The notes under the pieces: model-generated | What the model was told of the DNA's origin: nothing | The model's input: only the letters and a program-made list of their open reading frames with translations | Databases searched by the model: none | Source of the DNA: JAGLTN01 sp023135255 | Lineage (GTDB): Bacteria > Planctomycetota > Phycisphaerae > Sedimentisphaerales > Anaerobacaceae | DNA length: 37,879 nt | Direction: 5' to 3' | NCBI GenBank assembly: GCA_030639495.1 | Contig: DAOWCP010000010.1 | Location: forward strand, 1 to 37,879 | Shown here: one piece after another, positions 6,293 through 15,013 of the stretch | How the letters are laid out: every line of letters starts with the position of its first letter | Position numbering within the stretch: position 1 is the first letter of the stretch | Made by a program: the position numbers and the translations under genes

Positions 6293-7959
6293 TACCACTT
6301 TAGTACTCCGCCGGTGTCTGCTGAAGTTGCCATTGATGCGTACTTTGCGAGGTAGCCTGTAGTTATGCTTGGTTTTTTCGGCGTCCAGTTTTTCTTTCTT
6401 TCAGCGAACTGCTCATCGGAGATTTTTACATTTATTTTATTGTTCGGAATATCTATTTCGACGATGTCACCTGCTTCGACGAAGGCAATTGGTCCACCGA
6501 CAGCAGCTTCGGGGCTGACATGGCCTATAGAGGCGCCGTGGGTTCCGCCTGAGAATCTGCCGTCGGTTATCAGTGCGACCGATTCGCCGAGGCCTGCGCC
6601 CATGATGTAGCTTGTCGGGCTAAGCATTTCCTGCATACCGGGGCCTCCTTTGGGGCCTTCATAGCGGATTATTACAACGTCACCGGCTTTTACTTTGCCA
6701 GCGAGGATGCCTTCGCAGGATTCTTCCTGACTTTCGAAGATTACCGCTGGGCCTGTGTGGGTCAGCATTGCTTTTGCAACGCCCGCTGATTTTACAACGC
6801 AACCCTTGGGAGCGAGATTGCCTTTTAATATTGCCAGCCCACCTGTTTTTGAATATGCGTTATCGAGTGTGTGTATTACCTCGGTATTTTTAATGGTAGC
6901 GTTGGCAACATTTTCGCCGAGGGTTTTTCCTGTAACGGTGATGCAGTCAGTACTGAGCAAACCGGGGATCTTGGAAACTTCTTTGATGATAGCGCTGATT
7001 CCACCTGCGTCGTCGACATCTTCCATGTGCCAGTGGCTTGATGGTGAGACTTTGCAGATATTCGGACATTTGGCTGAGATACTGTTTATTCTGTCGAGGT
7101 CGTATTTGATGCCTGCTTCATTTGTGAGTGCCAATGTGTGCAGGACAGTGTTCGTTGAGCCGCCCATTGCCATATCGAGGATGAAAGCGTTATCGACAGA
7201 TTTTTCAGTGATTATGTCTAAAGGCTTGATATCCTTTTCTATCAAGGTCATTATCTGGGCGCCTGCTTTTTTGAAGAGGTCCTGTCTTTTCGGGTCTACC
7301 GCAAGGATGGTTCCGTTGCCCGGCAGTGCCATCCCGATCGCTTCGCAGAGGCAGTTCATCGAGTTGGCTGTGAACATTCCGGAGCAGCTTCCCTGAGTTG
7401 GGCAAGCAGTGCATTCGAGTTCTTTGAGTTGGTCTTCGGTTATCTCACCAGAGTTAAATTTTGCTACACCTTCAAATACACTGATAAGGTCCACGACTTT
7501 TCCATCTTTTGTTTTACCGGCTTTCATAGGTCCGCCGGAGACGAATATCGTAGGGATATTGAGCCTGACAGAGGCCATCAGCATTCCGGGTATAATTTTA
7601 TCGCAGTTCGGTATGCAGACAAGACCGTCGAAGCAGTGAGCTTTGCCCATGGTTTCGACAGCATCGGCGATAATTTCTCTTGAAGGCAGTGAGTATTTCA
7701 TGCCGGTATGGCCCATAGCGATGCCGTCACAAATGGCAATGGTGTTGAATTCGAAGGGTGTTCCACCGGCGTCTCTGACGGCTTGTTTGACGAGTTGAGC
7801 AACTTCGTTTAGTTTGACATGGCCTGGGACGATGTCGGTGTAGCTATTGACAATGCCGATAAATGGTTTTTTAATGTCTTCATCGCTGATTCCGCATGCG
7901 TGAAGCAGACTTCTGTGCGGCGCTCTCTGGAACCCTTTTTTTACGGTATCACTTCTCAT
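6292..7959 (-). CDS. ilvD: Dihydroxy-acid dehydratase (IlvD)
   Basis: IlvD is the Fe-S enzyme that dehydrates 2,3-dihydroxy-isovalerate and -methylvalerate, giving the 2-keto acids for valine, isoleucine and leucine. The 555 residues show CDGIAMGHTGMKYSLPSRE (78-96), NCDKIIPGMLMA with Cys119, CPTQGSCSGMFTANSMN with Cys186 and Cys192, and the C-terminal DGRFSGGTHG and GHVSPEA motifs. Cys119 and Cys192 match the cluster ligands known in E. coli IlvD. The third region reads DIVPGH, with Gly where plant-type enzymes have Cys, as in E. coli. AGGAG lies just before the ATG. It heads a leftward unit with two Cys-rich genes; no other branched-chain gene is in the window. Confidence 0.97.
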   Translation of the reverse strand: MRSDTVKKGFQRAPHRSLLHACGISDEDIKKPFIGIVNSYTDIVPGHVKLNEVAQLVKQAVRDAGGTPFEFNTIAICDGIAMGHTGMKYSLPSREIIADAVETMGKAHCFDGLVCIPNCDKIIPGMLMASVRLNIPTIFVSGGPMKAGKTKDGKVVDLISVFEGVAKFNSGEITEDQLKELECTACPTQGSCSGMFTANSMNCLCEAIGMALPGNGTILAVDPKRQDLFKKAGAQIMTLIEKDIKPLDIITEKSVDNAFILDMAMGGSTNTVLHTLALTNEAGIKYDLDRINSISAKCPNICKVSPSSHWHMEDVDDAGGISAIIKEVSKIPGLLSTDCITVTGKTLGENVANATIKNTEVIHTLDNAYSKTGGLAILKGNLAPKGCVVKSAGVAKAMLTHTGPAVIFESQEESCEGILAGKVKAGDVVIIRYEGPKGGPGMQEMLSPTSYIMGAGLGESVALITDGRFSGGTHGASIGHVSPEAAVGGPIAFVEAGDIVEIDIPNNKINVKISDEQFAERKKNWTPKKPSITTGYLAKYASMATSADTGGVLKW

Positions 7960-8023
7960 TATTGTTCTCCTGGCTGTATATTTTCTATAATATAGGACTA
8001 AATAAAACAGGGGACGATTTTAA

Positions 8024-8034
8024 ACGATAATCGT
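8024..8034. promoter_or_regulatory. Perfect short dyad between ilvD and a lipoprotein gene
   Basis: ACGAT-A-ATCGT is an 11-bp perfect inverted repeat in the divergent intergenic region, about 65 nt upstream of the ilvD start and about 95 nt upstream of the lipoprotein gene. It may be an operator for either side. A half-site-like ACGAT also occurs about 10 nt to the left. A dyad this short can arise by chance. Confidence 0.3.
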
Positions 8035-8055
8035 GTATAAATAAAGAAAAATCAA

Positions 8056-8083
8056 TTGTCTTTAATGGCATAAGAGTTATAAT
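8056..8083 (+). promoter_or_regulatory. Likely sigma70-type promoter for the lipoprotein genes
   Basis: A TTGTCT -35 box (8056-8061), a 16-nt spacer and a perfect TATAAT -10 box (8078-8083) lie about 46 nt upstream of the start codon at 8130. Confidence 0.6.
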
Positions 8084-8129
8084 TGCCAACTGTAATGTTA
8101 TGTACACGGCAATTTTAAGGAGACTGACT

Positions 8130-9134
8130 ATGTTTTCGACCAAAAAAATTAATTTTTTGATGTTGGCTTTTGTTTGTTTGTTGGTGTTTAGTTGTGGCTG
8201 TGGGGAAAAATCCAAACCCGGCTCTGTGATATCTAAATCGCAACCAGCTAAGGCGGCGCCGACATTGGCGTTGAATTTTGCTGAAAGGGCGGTGGATGTT
8301 TACAAGGTTACGTTGGAGTCTTCAAAAGGTGTTGAGTTCGAGGGTGAAGTTCCCCCTAAAAGCTCTTTTAAGGGAGGCAAGACCGGCAGTGATATCGAGA
8401 TAGTCTTTTCCAGCGAAGTTGTCAGTGTTGACCAGCAGGGCAATGCTGTTCAAAAGATAACGGTTAATTCTGTTAAATACACAGCTGTTGTTAAGAATAA
8501 TCCTGTTATAGATTTTGACAGTTCAAGGGATAAAGACAAGGTTAATCCTTTGTTTGGGCTTATCGGTAAAAGCTATACTATAAAAATGGCAACTAATGGA
8601 AAAATGCTCAGTGTTGTTAGTGCTAATGAAATCAGACAGGCTGTAAAAGGCGGATCGTCGACACATAAGGCAGCGCAGGCGATCGTCAGTGACAAGGTGA
8701 TAGCTCAGAGACATGGCAGTGTTATTCTGCCCGGCGATGAGAAAGTTGCGGCTGATACTACCTGGAAAGAATTGGAATCTTTTGATTTTGGTTTGATGGG
8801 TGTTCAATCTTATGAAAAAGTTTATACGGTAAACAGTGCAGAAAATGCACAAGTCAGAGTATCTATGGAGGGGTTGCCGAGTTCGGAGATGGCAGAAGAA
8901 ATTCATAAAGAGCAGCAAACGAGTAACTTTTCGAAAATGTTTGATAATACAGAATCCTATGAGGGCAGGCTTGTTTTTGATTCTGCTGCGGGCAAGATCA
9001 AGTCTTATTCAGAAAAGCTTGAAGCTCACTGGCTTGCAGTTGACCCGGCGGCAAATAAGAAAGATGCCAAAGGCAGCCCGGCGGCATTGAGGATGAGTGT
9101 TGTTAAGGGCTTTTCCATAGAAAAAGTTGATTGA
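8130..9134 (+). CDS. Predicted lipoprotein, first of a related pair
   Basis: The 334-residue product starts with a basic N-terminus, a hydrophobic stretch and a lipobox-like LLVFSC, with the lipidated cysteine at about residue 22. The ATG at 8130 is preferred over one at 8100 because AAGGAG precedes it and the signal peptide then begins normally. The mature part is predicted to be mostly beta-strand, with no catalytic motif that I recognise. Its layout resembles the next gene: an EIV segment, a V-D-x-x-G stretch, a GKSYTIKM/GKSFNLIV-type segment with N/TGK after it, then a W near the middle. They look like diverged paralogues. Export to an envelope membrane is inferred. Function unknown. Confidence 0.8.
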   Translation: MFSTKKINFLMLAFVCLLVFSCGCGEKSKPGSVISKSQPAKAAPTLALNFAERAVDVYKVTLESSKGVEFEGEVPPKSSFKGGKTGSDIEIVFSSEVVSVDQQGNAVQKITVNSVKYTAVVKNNPVIDFDSSRDKDKVNPLFGLIGKSYTIKMATNGKMLSVVSANEIRQAVKGGSSTHKAAQAIVSDKVIAQRHGSVILPGDEKVAADTTWKELESFDFGLMGVQSYEKVYTVNSAENAQVRVSMEGLPSSEMAEEIHKEQQTSNFSKMFDNTESYEGRLVFDSAAGKIKSYSEKLEAHWLAVDPAANKKDAKGSPAALRMSVVKGFSIEKVD

Positions 9135-9197
9135 TATCTTGTGGTTACTTCAGGCGGCAAATGGTTTTAGCTTTGACTTTATAGAAAGGATTTGAAA

Positions 9198-10226
9198 TTG
9201 AAATTAATAAAAACAGCAATGCTGGTTGTAATTTGTATTTGCCTTTTTGGTTGTGAACAGCAGCAGAAAAAGAAAGCAGATAAGCCTTTGGGTAGAGGCA
9301 AAGTTCTTTTGAGTGTGGATTTTGAGAAGGGCCAGGTATCAAAATATAAATTTACATCAGAGCGAGAAATTGCTTTGCATTGGGAACCGGCGCCTGGTAA
9401 GTCAAAGCCGGCAGCCAAAAACAAGGTCGATTATACCAACGAGAAGGTTGAAATCGTTATGACGTATGAGCCGACCAAAGTCGATCCTTATGGGCTTACA
9501 ACGATCAAGTGCACTTGCGAATCTGTTGCTGTTAAACGGACAACCAGCAAGAAAAAAGCGACAACGAAAAGCGATGCGGTAAAAGCTTTTGCAGGTAAAA
9601 GTTTTAATCTTATTGTTGGCCCTACAGGTAAGATAGAAGACTATAGCGATTTTGAAAAAGTTATTAAGCAGGTCGGCGATAAGGCTTTCAGGGCGGGCCG
9701 TGGAGATGTAAGGATAAAAGAGCCTGACCTGATAGAAGACTTTATTGCCAGCCAGTGGTTTTTGTGGGACTGCGTCGGAAGTTTAGGTTCTGCCGGGGCC
9801 GATGGCATTGGAACCGGTTTCAAATGGCAGTCGGTTCTTTCTGCTCCGACGCCTTTGGTTAAGACTCAGGCTCGCAGTGTTGAGTATCAATTGAGCGAAA
9901 TCAGGAACAGCCACTCGGGTAAGCAGTTGGTTATCAAAAGCACTTATTCTCCTGCCGATCGTAAGCTGATCACCTGGCCTATGCCTTATTCGGGCAGGTT
10001 CCAGGTTAGCGGGCCTTTCGGCTTTTTGACTATGTTCATTAAGAATTTCCAGGTGATAAGCTTGCAGGGCAGCGGTGTTGAGGTTTTAAAAGCTGACACC
10101 GGCCAAGCCATCAGGTATAAGCAGGATTATAAAATAGTTCTTGAAGCTGCCGGTAAATCAAAATTGGGGACTAAGCCCAGACTTGAGATCAAACAGAACT
10201 TTACAATGCAGCGTCTTGAGCAGTAG
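9198..10226 (+). CDS. Predicted lipoprotein, second of a related pair
   Basis: A product of about 342 residues with a short basic start, a hydrophobic segment and the lipobox CLFGC, followed by a charged Q/K-rich linker. Two in-frame TTG codons (9192, 9198) are possible starts. AGAAAGGA (9183-9190) is better spaced from 9198. The mature domain has GKSFNLIVGPTGKI, matching the segment GKSYTIKMATNGKM of the preceding lipoprotein, and similar strand-rich surroundings. It lies 63 nt after that gene on the same strand, probably in one transcript. No enzymatic motif is visible. Function unknown; a surface-anchored beta-rich protein is the most that can be said. Confidence 0.78.
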   Translation: MKLIKTAMLVVICICLFGCEQQQKKKADKPLGRGKVLLSVDFEKGQVSKYKFTSEREIALHWEPAPGKSKPAAKNKVDYTNEKVEIVMTYEPTKVDPYGLTTIKCTCESVAVKRTTSKKKATTKSDAVKAFAGKSFNLIVGPTGKIEDYSDFEKVIKQVGDKAFRAGRGDVRIKEPDLIEDFIASQWFLWDCVGSLGSAGADGIGTGFKWQSVLSAPTPLVKTQARSVEYQLSEIRNSHSGKQLVIKSTYSPADRKLITWPMPYSGRFQVSGPFGFLTMFIKNFQVISLQGSGVEVLKADTGQAIRYKQDYKIVLEAAGKSKLGTKPRLEIKQNFTMQRLEQ

Positions 10227-10256
10227 AGCTGAAAAGCAAAATGGAGGCATAATATA

Positions 10257-10772
10257 TTGGAAAGTAAGAATCTGTGGGCGCCGTGGCGAATTAATTATAT
10301 TCAAGAGCTGACTGATGATGAGCCTTGTGATTGTTTTATCTGTCATTATCTTGACAGGCCTGGAGATGATGACAAGAATCTGGTTTTGTGGCGCAGCGAG
10401 CATGGCATAGTTTTGCTTAATCATTATCCTTATAATAACGGCCATCTTATGGTTGCTCCGGCTCGTCATATTTCTGATATAGATGAAGCTGACGAGGCTG
10501 AGCTTGCCGAGTTGATTAAGCTGGTGAGGGAAGCTAAGAAGGCTTTGACTATGGTTCTTAAGCCTCATGGTTTTAATATTGGGATGAATTTAGGCAGATG
10601 CGCTGGTGCGGGATTGCCCGGTCATGTGCATATCCATATTGTGCCGAGATGGGATGGTGACACGAGTTTTATGAGTGTATGCAGTGATACTGATGTTATA
10701 AGTCAGTCTATGAAAGAGCTGCTTGATCAGCTTAGAGAAGTGAGTATTGAGCATAACCTTCCTGGTTTGTAG
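10257..10772 (+). CDS. HIT-family nucleotide hydrolase/transferase
   Basis: The 171-residue protein carries the histidine triad GHVHIHIVPRW (His123, 125, 127), the nucleophile region of HIT enzymes that cleave Ap4A-like or AMP-conjugated nucleotides. The N-terminal LWAPWR and the CDCFIC zinc-type cysteines are typical of the bacterial Ap4A hydrolase/phosphorylase-like subgroup. The start is a TTG (10257) supported by GGAGG (10243-10247); no better ATG is in frame. It is followed after 2 nt by a dGTPase-like gene, so the two nucleotide-handling genes are probably translated together. The exact substrate cannot be read from the sequence. Confidence 0.9.
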   Translation: MESKNLWAPWRINYIQELTDDEPCDCFICHYLDRPGDDDKNLVLWRSEHGIVLLNHYPYNNGHLMVAPARHISDIDEADEAELAELIKLVREAKKALTMVLKPHGFNIGMNLGRCAGAGLPGHVHIHIVPRWDGDTSFMSVCSDTDVISQSMKELLDQLREVSIEHNLPGL

Positions 10773-10774
10773 AA

Positions 10775-11872
10775 ATGGTGCAAGAGATTAAATCTTATGC
10801 GGTTACTGATGCTCTGAGCAAGGGCAGAAAATTTGCCGAAGCTGGGCACCGTTACAGGAGCAATTTTGAGCGTGACAGGGATCGCGTCATACACAGCGTT
10901 GCATTTCGCAGGCTTGAGGGCAAGACGCAGGTTTTTACACCAGGCGTTAATGACAGCTATCGCAACCGTCTTACACACAGTATTGAAGTTGCACAGATAG
11001 GCAGGACTATCGCCAGGACTTTAGGGCTTAATGAAACTTTGGCTGAGGCTATCTGCCTTGCTCATGATCTTGGGCATTCGCCTTTTGGTCATGCCGGCGA
11101 AAGTGAACTCAATAGTATTATGAAAGATTTCGGCGGATTTGAGCATAACAGGCAGTCATTGCGGATCGTTGATTTTCTTGAGCATCCGTACCCGGAGTTT
11201 ATGGGGTTGAATCTGATGTATGAGACTCGGCTCGGAATCGCAAAGCATGAGAGCACTTATGACAGCCCGAAAGATGATATTTTTGACGGAGCCAATTGCA
11301 GCATGGAAGGCCAGATAGCCGGTGTCGCCGACAGGGTTGCTTATAATTGTCACGACCTGGAAGACGGGCTTTTAGCTGGGATAATTAAAGTTGACCAGCT
11401 CAAAGAACTTGAGATATTTAATCATGCCAGAGATAAGATCAATGCCGAGCGAATCGAGGATGGCTTAATCAGAAATACCAGGACTGCAAAAGCTATTATT
11501 GATATCTTAGTTAGTGACTGTATTGAAACGAGCAGGGGGAAAATAAAAGATTCAGCAGTTGAAACTGTCGAGGATGTGTTGACTCTCGGCGAAAATCTGA
11601 TAGCGATATCTGCGGCTAATGATGAGAGGCTTAAACAGTTAGAAGATTTTCTTTTTAATAATTTTTATTTGCATGAAAAGATTCGACAGACTTCTGATAA
11701 GGTTAAAATCTGGTTGAATGATCTTTTTGCAATGATTTGCGAAAGGCCTACTATTATGCCGCGATATTTTCAAAATCTGGCGGAAAAAGAAGGGGCTGAA
11801 AGAGTCGTCTGCGATTATATCGCTGGGATGACAGACAGGTTTTGCCTGAAAATGCTTGAAAAAGTCGACTGA
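10775..11872 (+). CDS. dgt: dGTP triphosphohydrolase-like HD protein
   Basis: A 365-residue HD-superfamily protein with the hallmarks of the short (type 2) dGTPase-like family: DRVIHSVAFRRLEGKTQVF, NRLTHS (His68), AHDLGHSPFGHAGE (His97-Asp98, His101, His106), and the later GVADRVAYNCHDLEDG, whose Asp completes the HD metal site. Members hydrolyse dNTPs to deoxynucleosides and triphosphate. The preferred substrate varies, so dGTP specificity is not certain. It lies between the HIT gene and pgpA. Confidence 0.92.
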   Translation: MVQEIKSYAVTDALSKGRKFAEAGHRYRSNFERDRDRVIHSVAFRRLEGKTQVFTPGVNDSYRNRLTHSIEVAQIGRTIARTLGLNETLAEAICLAHDLGHSPFGHAGESELNSIMKDFGGFEHNRQSLRIVDFLEHPYPEFMGLNLMYETRLGIAKHESTYDSPKDDIFDGANCSMEGQIAGVADRVAYNCHDLEDGLLAGIIKVDQLKELEIFNHARDKINAERIEDGLIRNTRTAKAIIDILVSDCIETSRGKIKDSAVETVEDVLTLGENLIAISAANDERLKQLEDFLFNNFYLHEKIRQTSDKVKIWLNDLFAMICERPTIMPRYFQNLAEKEGAERVVCDYIAGMTDRFCLKMLEKVD

Positions 11873-11918
11873 AACTATGATACTATCCGCTTTGTGTGTC
11901 TAAAGTTAGGAACAAATA

Positions 11919-12404
11919 ATGAAAATGAAAAGATTGCTTACATCGTGTTTCGGCCTGGGTTTTATGCCTATCGCTTCGGGGACGTGGGGGTCGCTGCCTG
12001 CGGCGATTTTGTTTGTAATCCTTAGCGGTTTAAATTTGAGCATAGTATGGATATCAGCGGTTATGCTCGGCTGGGCTTTGGCAGCTTCAGTTGTTTGTGT
12101 GAAATTTGCACCTGCTGTGATAGAATCTACCGGCAAAAAAGACCCGGGCGAAATTGTTGCTGATGAGGTGGCTGGGCAGTGTTTGGTTTTTGTTGGTCTG
12201 GCGGTTTCGGGTGCGACTAATATATGTATTGCAGCAGTTCTCGGATTTTTGTTTTTCAGATTCTTTGATATTACGAAACTTTGGCCTATAAAAAAGCTTG
12301 AGCAGTTGCCCGCTGGTTGGGGGGTGCTTTGCGATGATCTTTTGGCTGGGGTTTTTGCAGCGATTGTTTTGCAGGTAGTTGTCAGGTTAGTCGGTATTAT
12401 CTAA
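11919..12404 (+). CDS. pgpA: Phosphatidylglycerophosphatase A (PgpA)
   Basis: PgpA removes phosphate from phosphatidylglycerophosphate at the membrane to give phosphatidylglycerol. The 161-residue protein has the family motifs MPIASGTWGSLPA near the N-terminus, KDPGEIVADEVAGQ in the middle and FFRFFDITKLWPIKK, then GWGVLCDDLLAG. It has three to four hydrophobic segments. An ATG two codons downstream (11925) is also possible. AGGAAC lies just upstream of 11919. The gene is followed after 25 nt by a large membrane protein, which may therefore have a lipid-related role. Confidence 0.94.
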   Translation: MKMKRLLTSCFGLGFMPIASGTWGSLPAAILFVILSGLNLSIVWISAVMLGWALAASVVCVKFAPAVIESTGKKDPGEIVADEVAGQCLVFVGLAVSGATNICIAAVLGFLFFRFFDITKLWPIKKLEQLPAGWGVLCDDLLAGVFAAIVLQVVVRLVGII

Positions 12405-12429
12405 TTTTACTTTTTTTCAGGAAGCATGG

Positions 12430-14928
12430 ATGGTTGCGGAATACTCTGTTGAGGTTTGTAAAAAATTAGAGCAGAAAATCCAGCAGGCCAAGCTTTATCG
12501 TCCTGTCATTATAGATCACTACGACAAGGGAGATGAACTGGTTTATGATATGATGACTGTTGAGTTCGCAGCTGCGGTTCGGGTTCGGCTGGTTGTTGAG
12601 AAATTTGTCGGAGGCGGTTTTGCCGGTCAGGTGTATCAGGTTCGGGTAACCGAAATTGAATCGGACAGCCAGCTTGATTGCGGCATCGAAATAGATCAGC
12701 TTTATGCGATTAAGATACTTATTCCTCCTTCTGGGTTCTCACTACTATTCAGGAATGTTATTTACTGGATCGGTTTCCAGGGGCCTTTCCAGCTTCAGGT
12801 TAATCCTGCAGCTTCCAGGGCGGGGGCATTGTGGCAAAAGTTTATTCGCAAAGCAGCTGCCATCAGGTTTGGTGATGAGCAAAGCGTTGTTGATATTCAT
12901 GCTACTTTTGTCGATGAGAATCTTGGCAGTTGCGGCGAGCTTAGTCAATGGGTGCAGGGAAGAACATGGAGGCTGGAAGTTGATGACCATCTGGATGTCT
13001 TAAAGCTTTGGAAAAAGGGAAGGGATGTTGGCCTTGAGAAGCTAGGCAATGTTGAATACAGAGCGAAAAAGAAATTTATGGCTGACTTTGTAAAGTTACT
13101 TCATGAAGTCGGCGGTCATGAATTTGCACGTCAATATGAATGGTCGACTTGTAAAAGTCAGCCTAACTGTCTGAAAAGAAGTGATACAGAAAATGAGCCT
13201 GAAAAAGGTTTGGTGGCGGTAGATTTCCGGGCGGGGCTCGCGCTTTTACCATTTTTGCCTATGAGTCCGGGTGATTTTAAGCTGATTATTAAAGGCGTGG
13301 GACGTGGCAGTTTAGTGCAGTTTGATCGGGGTGACCTGGGTAAGCTCAAGGCTTTTGTAGAATCGCATAAGGAGCATTTTGCAGACAGCGATTCTATGAT
13401 GGCAGAGCTGGAATCGGCAGAAAGGATTTATCGCGATTCGTTGGTTGATATTACGCACAACCATTTAAGGCTTCTGTATAGCGGCAGGTTATGGTCTACG
13501 ATTTTTGATAGTGCGGTTACGGGCTGGAAGGTTCGCAATCTGATCGATGCCGGTCATGAAAAGAAATTCCGCTCGAATAAATTTTTGACATTGGTATTTT
13601 TCATTATTGGGATTGTGCCGATCCTTGGTGCGGTGCTGCGAAAATTCTGGGGCAGGGCTGACTGGCGAAAGCATTATTTAGCAATGCTCAGCGACTTCGG
13701 ATATTTGAAGCGGGCTGTAAAAGCTAAGGTGGCTGAAAAAGTTACCGGCTGTTATCGAGCGGGAAGGTTTAGTGAAGAAAAAGTTAAAAAAGTGGGTGAT
13801 TCTTTGCTGATGTTTTTGCCTCATTTGCCTTTTTTGATATTGCCTGTGGGAATCCATAAATTTTTGACGGACTGGACATATTTTAAAGAACGTTTGGCTT
13901 TCATCGTTATCAGGCCTGCAAAGTTGTATTTCAACCATGAATTTCGTGAGCAATGGTTCCGCGATATGGTTGAGCAGGGCAGAAAAAAGCATATTTTGAC
14001 CGATGAAGATGCTGACGTTGTTCTGTCCAAAATGAAAGAGCCTTTCATTCAAAAATATTTAAAGTGCCTTGCAGTTCATGTTTGCACTTTGCCTGTAACA
14101 CAGATCGTTTCGGTTTTGATAGCGGGGATATATTATTTCACTCATCGTGATAATCCTAATGCCTGGGCAATAGGTTTGGGGATAATCGGAATATTTCAGG
14201 TTGTGCCGATATCTCCCGGTTCGCTTTGCCGGGGGCTTTATGTAGTTTACCTTGTTATAAAAGAACGCAATTTCAAAGATTATAACATAGCTGTATTTTT
14301 AGGCTTTTTCAAATATATTGGTTATCTGGCGTTTCCTATCCAGATGGCTCATCATTATCCGACGATTGCCAGGTTTATGGCAGGCCACTGGGCGACAGAG
14401 GCGGTTCATATTGTTCCGGTATTCGGCGAAGGGGGAGCGTTGCTGGAGCACTGGGTATTTAACCTGTTTTATAATTGGCCTTTGACTATCAGAAGGCGAA
14501 TGGGAAAAATTGCCGCCCTGCGGGTTTCACTTAAACCTCGTTATTTTCATGTTGCGATAGTTGCGATCGCAGCCGCAGCCGGTTTTGTCGGTGCAGATGC
14601 TGTTTATCAGCGTCTTTTTGGAGATCTGCCGAATTTAAAGCAGATTTGGCTGTTGGCACTGATTTTGCCGTTGGGGGCGGGGGCGATCACAACATTAAAC
14701 TGCGGCGGGGCTGTGTTGTACAAAAGGATAATATCTGCGTGTTTGTGCGGGTTCTTTACCGCGATATTTTTCACCGCTGCTTTGGTTATCCTTTTCGGCG
14801 AATCGTCAGCGGTTTCAGATGTGGTATCGATGTTCGTATGGCGGGTGTTTGTTTTTACGATTTTCAGCACGGTTGGTGCTTTAATTGCGGAAATGAGCCT
14901 ACCTGACCCGGATTTAATGAATGTTTAA
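12430..14928 (+). CDS. Kinase-like domain fused to a polytopic membrane domain
   Basis: I do not recognise this 832-residue protein as a named family. The N-terminal part (about 50-340) looks like a protein-kinase fold. It has the glycine-rich loop FVGGGFAGQVY (59-69), YAIKI with Lys95, SQPNCL with Asn246 where kinases have the metal-binding Asn, and VAVDFRAG with Asp265 where kinases have DFG. No Asp occupies the HRD position before Asn246, so it may be inactive or atypical. The C-terminal half has about nine hydrophobic segments (about 385-403, 458-478, 543-570, 578-595, 620-640, 707-727, 739-756, 767-790, 798-820) and a PISPGSLCRG loop near 594-603. AGGAAG (12419-12424) supports the ATG. 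It sits 25 nt after pgpA. Confidence 0.6.
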   Translation: MVAEYSVEVCKKLEQKIQQAKLYRPVIIDHYDKGDELVYDMMTVEFAAAVRVRLVVEKFVGGGFAGQVYQVRVTEIESDSQLDCGIEIDQLYAIKILIPPSGFSLLFRNVIYWIGFQGPFQLQVNPAASRAGALWQKFIRKAAAIRFGDEQSVVDIHATFVDENLGSCGELSQWVQGRTWRLEVDDHLDVLKLWKKGRDVGLEKLGNVEYRAKKKFMADFVKLLHEVGGHEFARQYEWSTCKSQPNCLKRSDTENEPEKGLVAVDFRAGLALLPFLPMSPGDFKLIIKGVGRGSLVQFDRGDLGKLKAFVESHKEHFADSDSMMAELESAERIYRDSLVDITHNHLRLLYSGRLWSTIFDSAVTGWKVRNLIDAGHEKKFRSNKFLTLVFFIIGIVPILGAVLRKFWGRADWRKHYLAMLSDFGYLKRAVKAKVAEKVTGCYRAGRFSEEKVKKVGDSLLMFLPHLPFLILPVGIHKFLTDWTYFKERLAFIVIRPAKLYFNHEFREQWFRDMVEQGRKKHILTDEDADVVLSKMKEPFIQKYLKCLAVHVCTLPVTQIVSVLIAGIYYFTHRDNPNAWAIGLGIIGIFQVVPISPGSLCRGLYVVYLVIKERNFKDYNIAVFLGFFKYIGYLAFPIQMAHHYPTIARFMAGHWATEAVHIVPVFGEGGALLEHWVFNLFYNWPLTIRRRMGKIAALRVSLKPRYFHVAIVAIAAAAGFVGADAVYQRLFGDLPNLKQIWLLALILPLGAGAITTLNCGGAVLYKRIISACLCGFFTAIFFTAALVILFGESSAVSDVVSMFVWRVFVFTIFSTVGALIAEMSLPDPDLMNV

Positions 14929-15013
14929 GGTTTTAGGGCTTGTTAAATTATAGAGTTTATGAGACAATACTGCTGTTAAAAAATTAGTTGTGTTGTAATT
15001 TGGAATAAAAAAA

